Below, piece by piece: positions 1 to 9,227 of a stretch of DNA of 64,000 bases. The notes beneath the pieces were generated by a model that was not told the DNA's origin, did not search any database, and saw nothing but the letters and a program-made list of their open reading frames with translations. Numbering within the stretch: the stretch's first letter is position 1; each line of letters opens with the position of its first letter. The stretch lies in assembly GCF_016907845.1 (NCBI RefSeq), contig NZ_JAFBCS010000001.1:434001-498000 (forward strand), written 5' to 3'. The translations under genes were made by a program, and so were the position numbers. This DNA comes from Arcanobacterium pluranimalium (GTDB lineage: Bacteria > Actinomycetota > Actinomycetes > Actinomycetales > Actinomycetaceae).

Positions 1-463
1 GCTTGCTACCGCGGTATGGACCGGGCATATGTCTGGAAATGAGCCGATGCTGAACGTCGTCGTTAATGGCCGCCGCTATAGCGTGCTGTATGGTGGAACG
101 ATTGCTGCTTCCACATTTGCTGATTTCAACAATGCGTTCTTAGCAGGAAAACCTTTCGAATCCTTCAAGTCTCCATCAGCTCCGGTGACCACGAGTGTTG
201 AAGAAGATCCGCAAAAGAAAGCGGAAGAAAAGGCTCCTGATCAGCAGAATCAGACTCAACCGGGGGCCGTTCCTAATGTGGTCGGCCAGGAGATGAACCA
301 GGCTGCCAAAGTTTTGCGTGGCGCTGGCTTCCATGTGACGGCTTCTGGTGCGTGGTCAGATAAACCGAAGAACACGGTCGTGGCTATGACTCCTGCGCCA
401 GGAACTGCTATTTCCCCAGGTGGATCGATTGATATCGTCGTCTCGCAAGGTCCTAAACCGTGA
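1..463 (+). CDS. Penicillin-binding protein, C-terminal end with PASTA domain (5'-truncated by window)
   Basis: The reading frame is open from the first bases of the window, so this is the 3' end of a longer gene. The first residues visible read TAVWTGHMSGNEPM, which resembles the region after the transpeptidase core of class A penicillin-binding proteins (bifunctional peptidoglycan glycosyltransferase/transpeptidase). A Lys/Glu/Gln-rich linker follows. It leads into one PASTA domain, beginning at about AVPNVVGQEMNQAAKVL and ending IDIVVSQGPKP, a fold that binds cell-wall muropeptides. The product would act on the outer face of the membrane in wall synthesis. The stop TGA at 461-463 overlaps the GTG start of the next gene in a GTGA arrangement, so the two are probably cotranscribed. 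The PASTA domain is clear. The class A assignment rests on a short stretch. Confidence 0.8.
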   Translation, partial: LATAVWTGHMSGNEPMLNVVVNGRRYSVLYGGTIAASTFADFNNAFLAGKPFESFKSPSAPVTTSVEEDPQKKAEEKAPDQQNQTQPGAVPNVVGQEMNQAAKVLRGAGFHVTASGAWSDKPKNTVVAMTPAPGTAISPGGSIDIVVSQGPKP

Positions 464-1482
464 AATTAAAACCGTTCATATGGGCTGCGCCTTTTGTTGT
501 GGGCGCGGGAGTGTGTGTGGGTTCGATCCTTAACGCCCACGCTTATCGGTTGCGACGTCGTAGCGTGCTACTTCCGGACGGTTCGGCGCAGTTCGATCAC
601 AGTGACGACGCCGGTATTGACGTCTCCGATGTGCGCACGGCTTCTCATACATTGCGTATTCTTCACATTTCTGATGTGCATTTGATGGTTCGCCAGGCGA
701 AACGAGTTGCTTTTTTGCGTGACTTGGATGTGCAAGCGCCGGATCTTATCGTGATTACTGGCGATCTTATTGCGCAAGGTAGTGCGATTGAGCCGCTCGT
801 TGAGGCGCTGTCGATTTTCAAGGGTGTGCCTGGCGTTTTTGTTTTCGGTTCAAACGATTATTATGCTCCGCAGTTGAAGAATCCGCTGCGATATTTATGG
901 CGTGATTCTGCGCAGGATGCGGCGTCGAAGAATGGGCCAGTTCCGCTGCCTACTGCCAAATTAACTGCGCGTTTAGAAGACTTGGGATGGGTCGATCTCA
1001 ACAATGCGCGCACTCATATGCGCATTGGGTCTTGGGATATTGACCTGGTTGGTGTGGATGATCCGCATATTGGGCGCGATTCGTTCCCAGCGTCGTCGTC
1101 TGTTGTGAGCAGTGGCAAGCGTTCAATTCGTATCGGTGTGACGCACGCGCCCTATACTCGCATTTTGAATACGATGCACGACGCCGGGTGCCACCTTATT
1201 TTTGCAGGTCACACACATGGTGGGCAGGTATGTTTGCCGGGTCATCACGCATTGGTGACTAATTGTGATCTTCCGAAGCGCTATGCCTCTGGGCTTTTCC
1301 GTTGGCCATTGGGCGATTCGGCGCCGATAAAGGGTGATGGTGCAATTATTGGTTGGAATTCTGATGAGGAGCCGCAAAGCTCTTTGGTGCAGGTTTCTGC
1401 CGGACTTGGGACGTCTCCGTTCACGCCGTTTCGCACTTTCTGTGCGCCGGAAGTTATCCAGATGGATGTTATTAGTCTCTAA
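460..1482 (+). CDS. Membrane-anchored calcineurin-like metallophosphoesterase
   Basis: A 340-residue protein of the calcineurin-like metallophosphoesterase superfamily. An N-terminal hydrophobic segment (about residues 7-28) suggests a membrane anchor or signal. The metal-binding motifs appear in the usual order: HISDVH near residues 69-74, ITGDL near 98-102, a GSNDYY variant of the GNH(D/E) motif, GVTHAP, and GHTHGG at 250-255. The gene starts with GTG overlapping the stop codon of the penicillin-binding protein. This gene order, PASTA PBP followed by a metallophosphoesterase, is common in actinobacteria. The substrate cannot be told from sequence; members of this group hydrolyse phosphomonoesters or phosphodiesters. 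The family is certain, the cell-envelope role is inferred from the anchor and the neighbour. Confidence 0.85.
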   Translation: MKLKPFIWAAPFVVGAGVCVGSILNAHAYRLRRRSVLLPDGSAQFDHSDDAGIDVSDVRTASHTLRILHISDVHLMVRQAKRVAFLRDLDVQAPDLIVITGDLIAQGSAIEPLVEALSIFKGVPGVFVFGSNDYYAPQLKNPLRYLWRDSAQDAASKNGPVPLPTAKLTARLEDLGWVDLNNARTHMRIGSWDIDLVGVDDPHIGRDSFPASSSVVSSGKRSIRIGVTHAPYTRILNTMHDAGCHLIFAGHTHGGQVCLPGHHALVTNCDLPKRYASGLFRWPLGDSAPIKGDGAIIGWNSDEEPQSSLVQVSAGLGTSPFTPFRTFCAPEVIQMDVISL

Positions 1483-1547
1483 TTTCCACTATCTGGATGT
1501 TTTCGGATATTATAGAGAAGTTGCATGGCTTGGCATGTAATTCATTT

Positions 1548-1621
<74 letters not shown>

Positions 1622-1771
1622 CTCGGACTGGCTAAGATTTCTTTGATAGAAGTTTTTAGGTGGTTGGTGGAGACGTTTCGCAGTTTGTGATTCGTCTCCA
1701 TTTTCTTATGTACATTCCATTTATTGCCACTGTATTAGACAATGATATAGCGCGAATGAGAGGGCAAATAG

Positions 1772-2536
1772 ATGAAAATTGTGGTTGCTTATAAATGGGC
1801 ATCGAACCCACAAGACGCTTCCGTCTCCGATGAAGGCGTTGTGAACTGGGGAAATAAGCGTGCTATTTCGGAATATGATCCGGTGGCGATGCGGGTTGGT
1901 CGCATTTTGGCTGATGCTACTGGCGCTGAGCTTATTGGTATTACCGCAGGTGATGTGAGTGCAGCGACGCCGAAAGCCACACAAGCTGCAGCTGCTCGCG
2001 GTCTGGATAAGCTCGTTGTGGTTGCGGACGAGACTTTGGCGGCGGCGTCGGCAGATACTTACGCCCGCGTTTTGGCTGGTGTTGTGCGCCGTATTGGTGG
2101 TGTTGATTTGATTATCGCTGGTGATTCTTCGGCGGATGTGGGCGGTCGAGCCGTTCCGGCACTTCTCGCGGCTCACCTTGGAATTCCCGCTTTTGCTGAT
2201 GTGAGTGAGATTTCTGCGCTTGACGGCGGTGTGAAAGTTACACGCCATTTCCAAGGTGCACACCAAGTGTTGAAGCTTGAGGGTCCAGCAGTTCTTTCGG
2301 TGACGACCGATGCTTCGTCTATCCCGTTGATTGGTATGAAAGATATTATGGCTGCTCGTAAGAAGCCTGTTGAGAAACTGGAGTTGGCAGAGCTTGGAAT
2401 TGAGGCATCTGCTGGTGTTGCTGAACTAACGGGCACTGAGAAACCGGCTACTCGTGAGCGTAAGCACGTTATTTTTGACTCTGCTGATGCTGCCAGCGAG
2501 TTGGTGGCTGCGCTGCGCGGCGAAGGGGTGTTGTAA
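1772..2536 (+). CDS. etfB: Electron transfer flavoprotein, beta subunit
   Basis: A 254-residue EtfB/FixA-family protein. With EtfA it forms a soluble heterodimer holding FAD and AMP that takes electrons from acyl-CoA and other dehydrogenases. The start MKIVVAYKWASNPQD, the internal EYDPVAMRVG segment and the VDLIIAGDSSADVGG region are typical of the adenine-nucleotide alpha-hydrolase-like fold. A GAGAGGG-like ribosome binding site lies about 8 bases before the ATG. etfA follows after only two bases, so the pair is an operon ending at the terminator at 3485-3515. No dehydrogenase or ETF-quinone oxidoreductase gene is visible nearby, so the electron donor and acceptor remain open. Confidence 0.93.
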   Translation: MKIVVAYKWASNPQDASVSDEGVVNWGNKRAISEYDPVAMRVGRILADATGAELIGITAGDVSAATPKATQAAAARGLDKLVVVADETLAAASADTYARVLAGVVRRIGGVDLIIAGDSSADVGGRAVPALLAAHLGIPAFADVSEISALDGGVKVTRHFQGAHQVLKLEGPAVLSVTTDASSIPLIGMKDIMAARKKPVEKLELAELGIEASAGVAELTGTEKPATRERKHVIFDSADAASELVAALRGEGVL

Positions 2537-2538
2537 AC

Positions 2539-3408
2539 ATGAGTGTTTGGGTTATTGCTAGTAGTTCGGCAAGTATTTCTTCAGTGCTGGAAGCGGCGGG
2601 GTCAGATGTAAATCTCTTGGTTGTGGGCGACGACGCGCTCGCTGCAGCGCTCGCACAAGCTCCAGTTGCGAAAATCGTTCACGTTCCCACCAATACGGTG
2701 GCGGAGATGTATGCTCCTGCGGTGGGTGCTTGGCTCGCTGAGCAGGGGGCGCAGACTGTTTTGGCTCCTGATTTTGCTCCAGAGCGGGCTTTGGCGGCAG
2801 CTGCTACGGTGGCTTTGAATGGCACGTGGATTTCTTCGGCAATCGCGTGGGATAATGCTTCTCGCTGTGCCACTGTGTTAGTGGCCGGTTTGGCTCATGA
2901 GACGCTTTCGGTGCGAGGGCCAGTGGCTTTGACTCTTCCGGCTGGTGAGATTCCTGACGGCGGCAGCGCACCATGCGAGGTGCTTGAGCTCGTTGCGGGT
3001 GGGGGAGTTTCGGTGTTGGAAACGCAACCGATCGTGGCGTCGTCGGCAGATCTTTCGCGCGCAGAACGTGTGATAGGTGTGGGGCGTGGCGTCGCTGAGG
3101 AAAAAGACTTGGCGATGGTCAATGAGCTTGCGGAAATGGTCGGTGCGCAGGTGGGTGCTACTCGTCCGCTTGCGGAGGGTCATGGTTGGTTTGACTCATA
3201 TATTGGTTTGACTGGTCAAACTATTGCGCCGGAGCTTTATCTCGCGATTGGCGTCTCGGGGCAGATTCATCATGCGGGTGGAATCCGTGATTCGAAGATT
3301 ATTGTGGCGATAAATGAGGATCCGCAAGCACCTATTTTCCAAGAAGCGGACTACGGCATTATTGGTGATTTGTATGAGGTTATTCCCGCTTTGAAAGCTG
3401 CACTGTAG
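2539..3408 (+). CDS. etfA: Electron transfer flavoprotein, alpha subunit
   Basis: A 289-residue EtfA. The N-terminal half is a divergent Ala/Val-rich domain. The C-terminal FAD-binding domain is strongly conserved: VIGVGRGV, GATRPLAEGHGW, IGLTGQTIAPELYLAIG, SGQIHHAGG, and the end IIGDLYEVIPAL. The TGQT and SGQIHH segments contact the flavin in characterised ETFs. The ATG lies two bases after the etfB stop, which fits translational coupling. The gene is followed by a strong terminator, so etfBA is a two-gene operon. The length is slightly shorter than the usual 310-330 residues, mostly from the N-terminal domain. Confidence 0.93.
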   Translation: MSVWVIASSSASISSVLEAAGSDVNLLVVGDDALAAALAQAPVAKIVHVPTNTVAEMYAPAVGAWLAEQGAQTVLAPDFAPERALAAAATVALNGTWISSAIAWDNASRCATVLVAGLAHETLSVRGPVALTLPAGEIPDGGSAPCEVLELVAGGGVSVLETQPIVASSADLSRAERVIGVGRGVAEEKDLAMVNELAEMVGAQVGATRPLAEGHGWFDSYIGLTGQTIAPELYLAIGVSGQIHHAGGIRDSKIIVAINEDPQAPIFQEADYGIIGDLYEVIPALKAAL

Positions 3409-3484
3409 TCGAATATTGGAAACTTATCTACTTGCTTAGCCCTTAATTGGGTAGCAAGGATGCTCTGAATATGGGACTCTAGCT

Positions 3485-3515
3485 GGGAGGTTTGGGCTAT
3501 TCGCCCAAACCTCCC
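3485..3515 (+). terminator. Terminator of the etfBA operon
   Basis: A perfect 13-bp inverted repeat, GGGAGGTTTGGGC and GCCCAAACCTCCC, around a TATTC loop, followed by a short T-rich stretch (ATTTCTC). It lies 77 bases after the etfA stop. Confidence 0.8.
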
Positions 3516-3692
3516 ATTTCTCACTCACAGCTGAATGTTTAGGTCTTTAGTACCAGATGGATTTAGGGTGTTAGTAAAGCGCTCCATGCAGTGACGCTGC
3601 AAAATACGTGGTAGTTCGTGTGGAGAGCGTGCCAGAGAAGTCCTCTGGCCCCAAACACCCTTCGGGATGTGCGGAAAACGAAGGAAGAAAAT

Positions 3693-3962
3693 ATGCTAGG
3701 TAACATCATTGGTACTCTCATCTTTGGACTCGTTATTGGCGCCTTGGCCCGCCTATTCATGAAGGGCAATCAGAATATTTCAATTCTGGCCACCATGCTT
3801 CTCGGTGCAGCAGGTGTAGCTGTGGCTAATCTTGTGCTTCAGCTTTTCCATTACTCGGCCAATACGCCAGGAATCGACTGGATTCGCTGGATTGTTTCCA
3901 CGATCTTCGCAATCATTGCGATCTCGATTTACCTTGGGGTACGTTCGGGTTCAAAGCGATAA
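3693..3962 (+). CDS. Small membrane protein, GlsB/YeaQ/YmgE (transglycosylase-associated) family
   Basis: An 89-residue protein with three hydrophobic segments. It begins MLGNIIGTLIFGLVIGALARLF and ends YLGVRSGSKR, the layout of the GlsB/YeaQ/YmgE family of small membrane proteins often linked to stress responses. The start at 3693 is chosen because AAGGAAG lies six bases upstream (3681-3687) and the membrane topology begins there. A longer in-frame extension to 3618 has no supporting site. The gene stands alone between the etfBA terminator and its own terminator at 4050-4089. Biochemical function is unknown for the family. Confidence 0.8.
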   Translation: MLGNIIGTLIFGLVIGALARLFMKGNQNISILATMLLGAAGVAVANLVLQLFHYSANTPGIDWIRWIVSTIFAIIAISIYLGVRSGSKR

Positions 3963-4049
3963 TCTAGAAAAATCTAGTAAATCATCTGTTCGATAGTTTC
4001 GATTTTCTCGCAAGGGGCGGCTATCGAGCCAAAAATTAATACAAATGAG

Positions 4050-4089
4050 AAAGAGGGGCAGCCACCCACGCAATCGGCTGCCCCTCTTT
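4050..4089 (+). terminator. Terminator after the GlsB-like gene
   Basis: A 14-bp perfect inverted repeat, AAAGAGGGGCAGCC and GGCTGCCCCTCTTT, with a 12-base loop. Its symmetric A- and T-flanks could also serve the opposite strand. The rest of the gene-free stretch 3963-4381 holds a weaker inverted repeat (AGCGAGAGA at 4181-4189 with TCTCTCGCT at 4215-4223) and the repeat listed at 4305-4352. Confidence 0.8.
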
Positions 4090-4304
4090 AGCGGGAGCGG
4101 CGATTGCCAGACTGTTTGGGGCACTACTTCCAAAAGCTGGACTAATCGCCGGTGCTCACTTTTGCACTCATACACGCAACAGCGAGAGAAAACCCTCGGA
4201 GCAAGATTCGTAACTCTCTCGCTGTCAATATCTAGTATGAGTACCTAGTCTAGGATTACCCACAAGTCTTTCTGTAAAAATGCTGGGAATCCGTTTTTCT
4301 TGGT

Positions 4305-4352
4305 CATACATCCTGATTTTTTGGCTCTAGTCCAACAAAATCAGGGTGTATG
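4305..4352 (-). terminator. Possible terminator downstream of the P-type ATPase gene
   Basis: A 16-bp inverted repeat (CATACATCCTGATTTT and AAAATCAGGGTGTATG, with one G-U type mismatch) and a 16-base loop lies 30 bases beyond the ATPase stop. Read leftward the stem is not followed by a clear U run, so termination is only probable. Confidence 0.45.
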
Positions 4353-4381
4353 TTACGTGCGCCACATTTGTTTGGTGATGT

Positions 4382-6757
4382 TTATTCTTGTACGTAATTC
4401 TTCTTACCCACAAGATGCCACAGCACTTCCACGCAGATAGCGCCAATGAATCCGATGCCCAAGCCTGTGAGCATCATAGTTTCATTAGAAGAGTCAAGAA
4501 CGAACAAGCGCTGTGTAAATTCGCAGGTGAAAATGATCGAATAGGCAACGAGTGGCAAGGTGAGAAGGAGAATCTTCCACCAGTTCCACGGGCGAGCAAT
4601 GAGCGCCACCACCCACGTTGCTGGCACGATAAGGGCAGCTAAGGCAGCTGTGGATTCCTGCACGTGTCGGGCAGGAACATGCCCGCCGGAGACCACCATA
4701 TACGCCGTGAAAGCACACAGACCCACAATCACGCCCGCCGGAGCAGCGAAACTTAATACACGCCGTACAAAGCCATCACGCGCTCGCTGGTTATTCGGCG
4801 GCAGTGCCAAGAAGAATGCCGGAATACCAATTGTGAACCAGCCAGTGATCGATACGTGGATCGGCTGGAATGGGAACGGAATATTCGACAGCAGCACCAG
4901 GGTGGCAATCAACACGGAGTAGATCGTCTTAGTTAAGAAAAGGTTGGCAACTCGCTCGATATTTCCGATCACGCGCCTACCCTCGCCGACCACATAAGGC
5001 AAGGTAGCAAACTTATTGTCGAGCAGTACGATTTTTGCCACCGAGCGAGCCGCGGAGGAACCTGTGCCCATGGCGACGCCAATATCGGCGTCTTTCAAGG
5101 CCAAGACGTCGTTAACGCCGTCGCCCGTCATCGCTACAGTGTGTCCACGCTCCTGGAGTGCGTGCACCATTTCTTTCTTTTGTGCGGGAGTTACGCGTCC
5201 AAATACCTGCGCGTCTTCAATCGTTTGCCCAAACGACGCCGGATCGGTCAGAGTGCGCGCATCAACTGTTTCGCCTACGTCAACTCCAAGTCGGCGCGTT
5301 ACCGCTGCTACCGATTTGGCATTATCGCCAGAGATGATTTTGAGATTGACTTCCTGCTCAGCAAAATATGCCAAAGTGTCAGGTACGTCGTCGCGCAATT
5401 TCTGGTCGAAGAGCACCAAAGCTAGTGGGGTGACGTCTCGAGCGATGTCAACATCCGCAAAAGGCTTGTTTACCTTGCCAAATAGCAATACACGCAAACC
5501 TTGATTTCCGTATTCTTCGGCCTGATTTCCCGCTTGTGCGTCCGGATCGAGCACGTCCGGTGCGCCGAAAACGAAACCGTGCACGGCGTCGTCGTGCTGG
5601 AAAGAAATACCGGCCCATTTATCGGTCGAGCTAAACGGCTTGCGCTCGCGAACTTCCCAGCTGTTAGCGGGTTTTTCGAAAGCGTCACACAGAGCTTGTG
5701 TGGTCGCATTAGGGTCTGGATCAGCCCAGACTAGCTGCGCTAATGCCTCGCGATAAGTCTCGGTGTCGCTACCGTTCAGAGCCACAAGCTGCGAAAATTC
5801 GAGTGTGTTTTCGGTAAGAGTTCCAGTTTTATCGGCGCATACCACGTCAACACGAGCAAGCCCTTCAATGGCCGGCAGTTCTTGCACCAAGCATTTGCGT
5901 TTACCCAGTCGAATCACGCCCAAAGCAAAGGCGGTGGACGTGATAAGGATCAGTCCCTCAGGCACCATCGGCACGAGCGCTCCGGTAATCGCAAGAATCA
6001 CTTCGCGCCAATCAGCTGAGCCATCTTGGCGCACTTGCGCAATAATCGTCAAGATTCCAACCGGCACGAGGATCATCGTGATGTATTTCAGGATCGAGTC
6101 AATGCCTGCTTGCAGCTGAGATTTGTGAAGTGTGAACTTCGACGCCTGCGCGGCAATCTGCGCAGCATACGACTGCGCTCCAACCTTCGATACTCGGAAC
6201 TTTCCAGTTCCTACCACCACAAACGAGCCTGAGACGATAGGATCGCCCGGCTCTTTGACCACCGGGTCAGATTCGCCGGTGAGCATCGATTCATCCACGG
6301 CGAGGTAGTCTGCCGCCAAAACTTCGCCGTCAACCACGATTTGGTTGCCGGCTTTGATTACGACGACGTCGTCAAGCACCAGCTCTTCTTGCGTCACTTG
6401 GCGTTCTTCGCCGTCGCGCACAACGGTTGGGTGCTCTTCGCCGATTAAGCTCAGTGACTCTAGCGTGGACTTAGCGCGCAGTTCTTGCACTATTCCAATG
6501 AGCGAGTTCACGACGATGAGCATGCCAAATGCGCTGTTAATCCAAGATCCGGTGACAATGACCATGACGAAAAGCACGCTTAGGATCGCGTTGATGCGCG
6601 TGCAGACGTTGTCGCGGACGATGTCTTTAACAGTTTTTCCGCTGCGGGGAGGGAGCTTATTTACCTGCCCGTTCGCAAAGCGGGATTTAACTTCTTTAGT
6701 ACTTAGGCCATTTTGTGCATAATGTGGGTCATGCACTGCTTGAACAGGGCTAGTCAT
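4382..6757 (-). CDS. P-type cation-transporting ATPase (CtpE-like)
   Basis: A 791-residue P-type ATPase of the inner membrane. All catalytic motifs are present: TGES actuator loop near residue 158, the phosphorylation motif DKTGTLT with Asp309, and TGDGVND near 543. A VPEGL segment in the membrane helix before Asp309 is of the type seen in Ca2+/Mg2+-type pumps (P2/P3-like) rather than the CPC of heavy-metal pumps, and there is no N-terminal heavy-metal domain. About eight to ten transmembrane helices can be seen. Length and layout resemble mycobacterial CtpE, a calcium transporter, but the ion is inferred, not shown. The ATG at 6755-6757 is preceded by an AAAGGGAA sequence about 10 bases upstream. 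It is transcribed away from the regulator at 6848-7582 on the same strand. Confidence 0.9.
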   Translation of the reverse strand: MTSPVQAVHDPHYAQNGLSTKEVKSRFANGQVNKLPPRSGKTVKDIVRDNVCTRINAILSVLFVMVIVTGSWINSAFGMLIVVNSLIGIVQELRAKSTLESLSLIGEEHPTVVRDGEERQVTQEELVLDDVVVIKAGNQIVVDGEVLAADYLAVDESMLTGESDPVVKEPGDPIVSGSFVVVGTGKFRVSKVGAQSYAAQIAAQASKFTLHKSQLQAGIDSILKYITMILVPVGILTIIAQVRQDGSADWREVILAITGALVPMVPEGLILITSTAFALGVIRLGKRKCLVQELPAIEGLARVDVVCADKTGTLTENTLEFSQLVALNGSDTETYREALAQLVWADPDPNATTQALCDAFEKPANSWEVRERKPFSSTDKWAGISFQHDDAVHGFVFGAPDVLDPDAQAGNQAEEYGNQGLRVLLFGKVNKPFADVDIARDVTPLALVLFDQKLRDDVPDTLAYFAEQEVNLKIISGDNAKSVAAVTRRLGVDVGETVDARTLTDPASFGQTIEDAQVFGRVTPAQKKEMVHALQERGHTVAMTGDGVNDVLALKDADIGVAMGTGSSAARSVAKIVLLDNKFATLPYVVGEGRRVIGNIERVANLFLTKTIYSVLIATLVLLSNIPFPFQPIHVSITGWFTIGIPAFFLALPPNNQRARDGFVRRVLSFAAPAGVIVGLCAFTAYMVVSGGHVPARHVQESTAALAALIVPATWVVALIARPWNWWKILLLTLPLVAYSIIFTCEFTQRLFVLDSSNETMMLTGLGIGFIGAICVEVLWHLVGKKNYVQE

Positions 6758-6847
6758 GATGTATCTGTTCCCTTTCTAGCTGCGCTAGCATTGTATATTC
6801 AAAGAATATCAGTCCAGATACATCATAAAACTAGAAGTTGATAATCA

Positions 6848-7582
6848 TTAAGAATTTGTACTTGTTTCTAGTTCAAACTCACAAATTCCAGGACGCGTTA
6901 GCGGTGCGAGCTGCAGTTGCTTGCGTCCACCTGAAATGACGTGCGCAAGTTTCTCAAGTTGACCGCGGTGCATCTCGCACATGATTGGATCAATGCTGCC
7001 GTCAATATCGACGAACGGGCATGCTCGCATCTGAATAGTTGAGGATGAATGCTGCTTCACGACGGCGTCATGCCCAGCTGCAGAGACGAGGAGGCGAATG
7101 ATGCTGAGCAGCTTTTCTTCGTTGAAAGTCTTGAGCTCGTCGAAGTCGATACCCACATCTTCTAAGAAATTTTCGGTGTGTGGGCGCAGTTCATCTGCCC
7201 AATTGATGCCCATCTCATAAGCTTTTTTCTCAGGGTCATCGGCGTAATTCTTGAGCATCTCACACATTCCACGGATGAATTTCGTGAGATAAGCGTCGGT
7301 GATGACTTCGTTTTCGGGTGCGGTCGAATAGTAAGCCCAGGCTGGACGTCCGCGTCCACTTGTTTCGATCTTGCTGCGTTCAACTAGACCAGCAGCGGTG
7401 AGGGCGTCGATGCTCTCACGTACAGAGTTTTGATGCAGGCCTTGGAGTTCGGCTATTTCTGCAATTGATAATGGTTCAAGAAACGTTGAAAGATACTTCA
7501 ACATGGCTTGGTGTGCGGGTGATAGATTCGCAATGGCGTTGTAAAGGACGCCCGATCCCTTTGGTGGAGACACTCTCATCAT
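6848..7582 (-). CDS. Winged-helix transcriptional regulator with C-terminal cysteine cluster
   Basis: A 244-residue regulator. Residues about 17-80 form a MarR/ArsR-like winged helix: AIANLSPAHQAMLKYL, then the recognition region LHQNSVRESIDAL, then a wing SGRGRPAWAYYST. The C-terminal third carries three cysteines and a His in the pattern ACPFVDIDGS...IMCEMHRGQ...PGICEF. This resembles the metal- or Fe-S-binding segment of SufR-type and related actinobacterial ArsR/DeoR regulators. The ligand is therefore probably a metal or an Fe-S cluster; that is an inference. It is divergent from the molybdopterin gene moaA with about 530 bases of AT-rich DNA between them, and could control either that cluster or itself. 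The ATPase gene 90 bases downstream lies on the same strand and could be cotranscribed. Confidence 0.75.
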   Translation of the reverse strand: MMRVSPPKGSGVLYNAIANLSPAHQAMLKYLSTFLEPLSIAEIAELQGLHQNSVRESIDALTAAGLVERSKIETSGRGRPAWAYYSTAPENEVITDAYLTKFIRGMCEMLKNYADDPEKKAYEMGINWADELRPHTENFLEDVGIDFDELKTFNEEKLLSIIRLLVSAAGHDAVVKQHSSSTIQMRACPFVDIDGSIDPIMCEMHRGQLEKLAHVISGGRKQLQLAPLTRPGICEFELETSTNS

Positions 7583-7722
7583 TTATGCCATTTCTGTATA
7601 AACCGACAAACCTTACAAATTGAACATACCAAACTATTTACCAAGAATTCATATTCAGTTATAAGCCCAGAATTTATTACGATATTTACAATGCACACTT
7701 ACGATCGAACACTATGTGTCTC

Positions 7723-7736
7723 TGCATAAGTATGCA
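7723..7736. promoter_or_regulatory. Candidate operator palindrome between the regulator gene and moaA
   Basis: TGCATA-AG-TATGCA is a perfect inverted repeat of 6+6 with a 2-base centre. It lies about 140 bases upstream of the regulator start, within the gene-free, AT-rich stretch 7583-8109. Nothing else in that stretch was recognised as a gene. Confidence 0.35.
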
Positions 7737-8011
7737 AGCGCACAGAGAGTGGTTTAATGTCCAGATTTGCCGTTTTTATGCCGATCTATTTTCTGGAATT
7801 TCTTGTATATTGCCAAAAATAACCTCATTTACTTATATACGAAACAATTTCCTTTTCTAATAAAAGAGCCACCTAATAATTGATAATGAGTTATAATTAT
7901 GTTGGGTATACACAATATGCTGCAAATCTTCCTTATATACTTTTTCATCAAAACGTGATCAAAGCCGTAAATATCGATTATGTTTCAATTAATTTCCTCG
8001 CTAGGCTAAAG

Positions 8012-8030
8012 AGCGCTTGACTTGAGCGCT
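8012..8030 (+). promoter_or_regulatory. Inverted repeat overlapping a TTGACT -35-like box before moaA
   Basis: Two AGCGCT hexamers, each itself a palindrome, flank TGACTTG and could form a hairpin or a regulator site. TTGACT (8017-8022) inside it looks like a -35 box. The matching -10 (about 8040-8045, TCAAAT) is weak. If used, transcription would begin near 8052, inside the longest moaA frame, which favours the downstream start at 8110. Confidence 0.35.
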
Positions 8031-8109
8031 ACTATGGAATCAAATGCATGGTCGCGGAACTCTTACGTCCAGACACTCACGGTTTTCACCCGTCACCGAA
8101 AGGAAGCTT

Positions 8110-9147
8110 GTGTGCGGATTTGCGTCGTCGCCCGTTTATGAATTGCGTGATTCATGGGAGAGAACTGCACATGATCTGCGAGTTTCTCTCACGGATCGCT
8201 GTAATCTGCGCTGCTCATACTGCATGCCGCCCGAGGGTTTAGCGTGGCTGCCCACCGAAGAAACGCTTACCGACGACGAAGTAAAACGACTCCTGAAAAT
8301 CGCCGTTGAGCTGCTTGGAATCACCAAAATACGCTTTACTGGTGGCGAACCATTATTGCGCAAAGGTTTGACCAGCATCATTGCGTTCGCGCACAGGCTA
8401 GAAACATACCGCGGCACCTCGCCAGATTTAGCACTAACGACGAATGCGCTCAGCTTGGATAAATACGCACACTCCCTAGCTGCTGCGGGACTAAATCGCG
8501 TCAATATTTCGCTCGATTCTGTGGAGCCGCAAACCTATGCGCATATTGCTCATAGGGATCGCCTTGCCGACGTTTTTCGCGGTATTGATGCAGCTCTTGA
8601 AGCTGGTCTAACTCCGGTCAAACTCAATGCAGTGGCATTGCGTGGAGCGAATGAAGATGGTCTTAACGACCTCCTTCTCTTTGCCCTGCGCCGAGGACTG
8701 CAACTGCGCATTATTGAACAAATGCCGCTCGGTCCACGTGAGACATGGTCACGCAGCAATATGGTGCCAGAAGAAGAAATTCTCGAGATATTTTCGCGCA
8801 ATTTCACGCTAAGCCCTGCAGATTATGATACTCATTCACCTGCCAGACTTTGGAATGTCGCAGCGGGAGCGGATCACCCCTCAGGCCAGGTGGGAATTAT
8901 TGCGTCTGTGACGCACCCTTTCTGTGGCACGTGTGATCGTACCCGGCTCACCGCTGATGGTCAGATGCGCACGTGTCTCTTTGGGAACGTGGAAACGGAT
9001 CTGCGCACGCCGCTGCGCACAGGCGCCACCGACGACGAAATCGCCCGGCTTTGGCGCGACGCAATGGCGCTCAAAAAACCTGGTCACGGTATTGACGATC
9101 CCTCATTTGTGCAACCAGATCGCTATATGTCTGAAATCGGTGGATAG
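8110..9147 (+). CDS. moaA: GTP 3',8-cyclase (molybdenum cofactor biosynthesis protein A)
   Basis: A radical-SAM enzyme of 345 residues that converts GTP to the cyclic precursor used by MoaC in the first step of molybdopterin synthesis. The N-terminal SAM cluster motif is CNLRCSYC (Cys31, 35, 38). GGEPLLR, NISLDSV and the C-terminal second 4Fe-4S site FCGTCDRTRLTADGQMRTCLFG-type segment are all intact. The usual terminal GG is present (EIGG). I chose the GTG at 8110 because GAAAGGA lies five bases before it. An in-frame ATG at 8044 would add 22 residues of no family likeness and has no ribosome binding site. It opens the molybdenum island; moaE converges on it from the other strand. Confidence 0.93.
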   Translation: MCGFASSPVYELRDSWERTAHDLRVSLTDRCNLRCSYCMPPEGLAWLPTEETLTDDEVKRLLKIAVELLGITKIRFTGGEPLLRKGLTSIIAFAHRLETYRGTSPDLALTTNALSLDKYAHSLAAAGLNRVNISLDSVEPQTYAHIAHRDRLADVFRGIDAALEAGLTPVKLNAVALRGANEDGLNDLLLFALRRGLQLRIIEQMPLGPRETWSRSNMVPEEEILEIFSRNFTLSPADYDTHSPARLWNVAAGADHPSGQVGIIASVTHPFCGTCDRTRLTADGQMRTCLFGNVETDLRTPLRTGATDDEIARLWRDAMALKKPGHGIDDPSFVQPDRYMSEIGG

Positions 9148-9227
9148 TCAAGGACAGCCAAAGGTGGCCAGCGGTCAAGAAAGACCAAGGAACGCCAGGG
9201 TGGCAAAGGAGATAGCCGAACCAAAAA

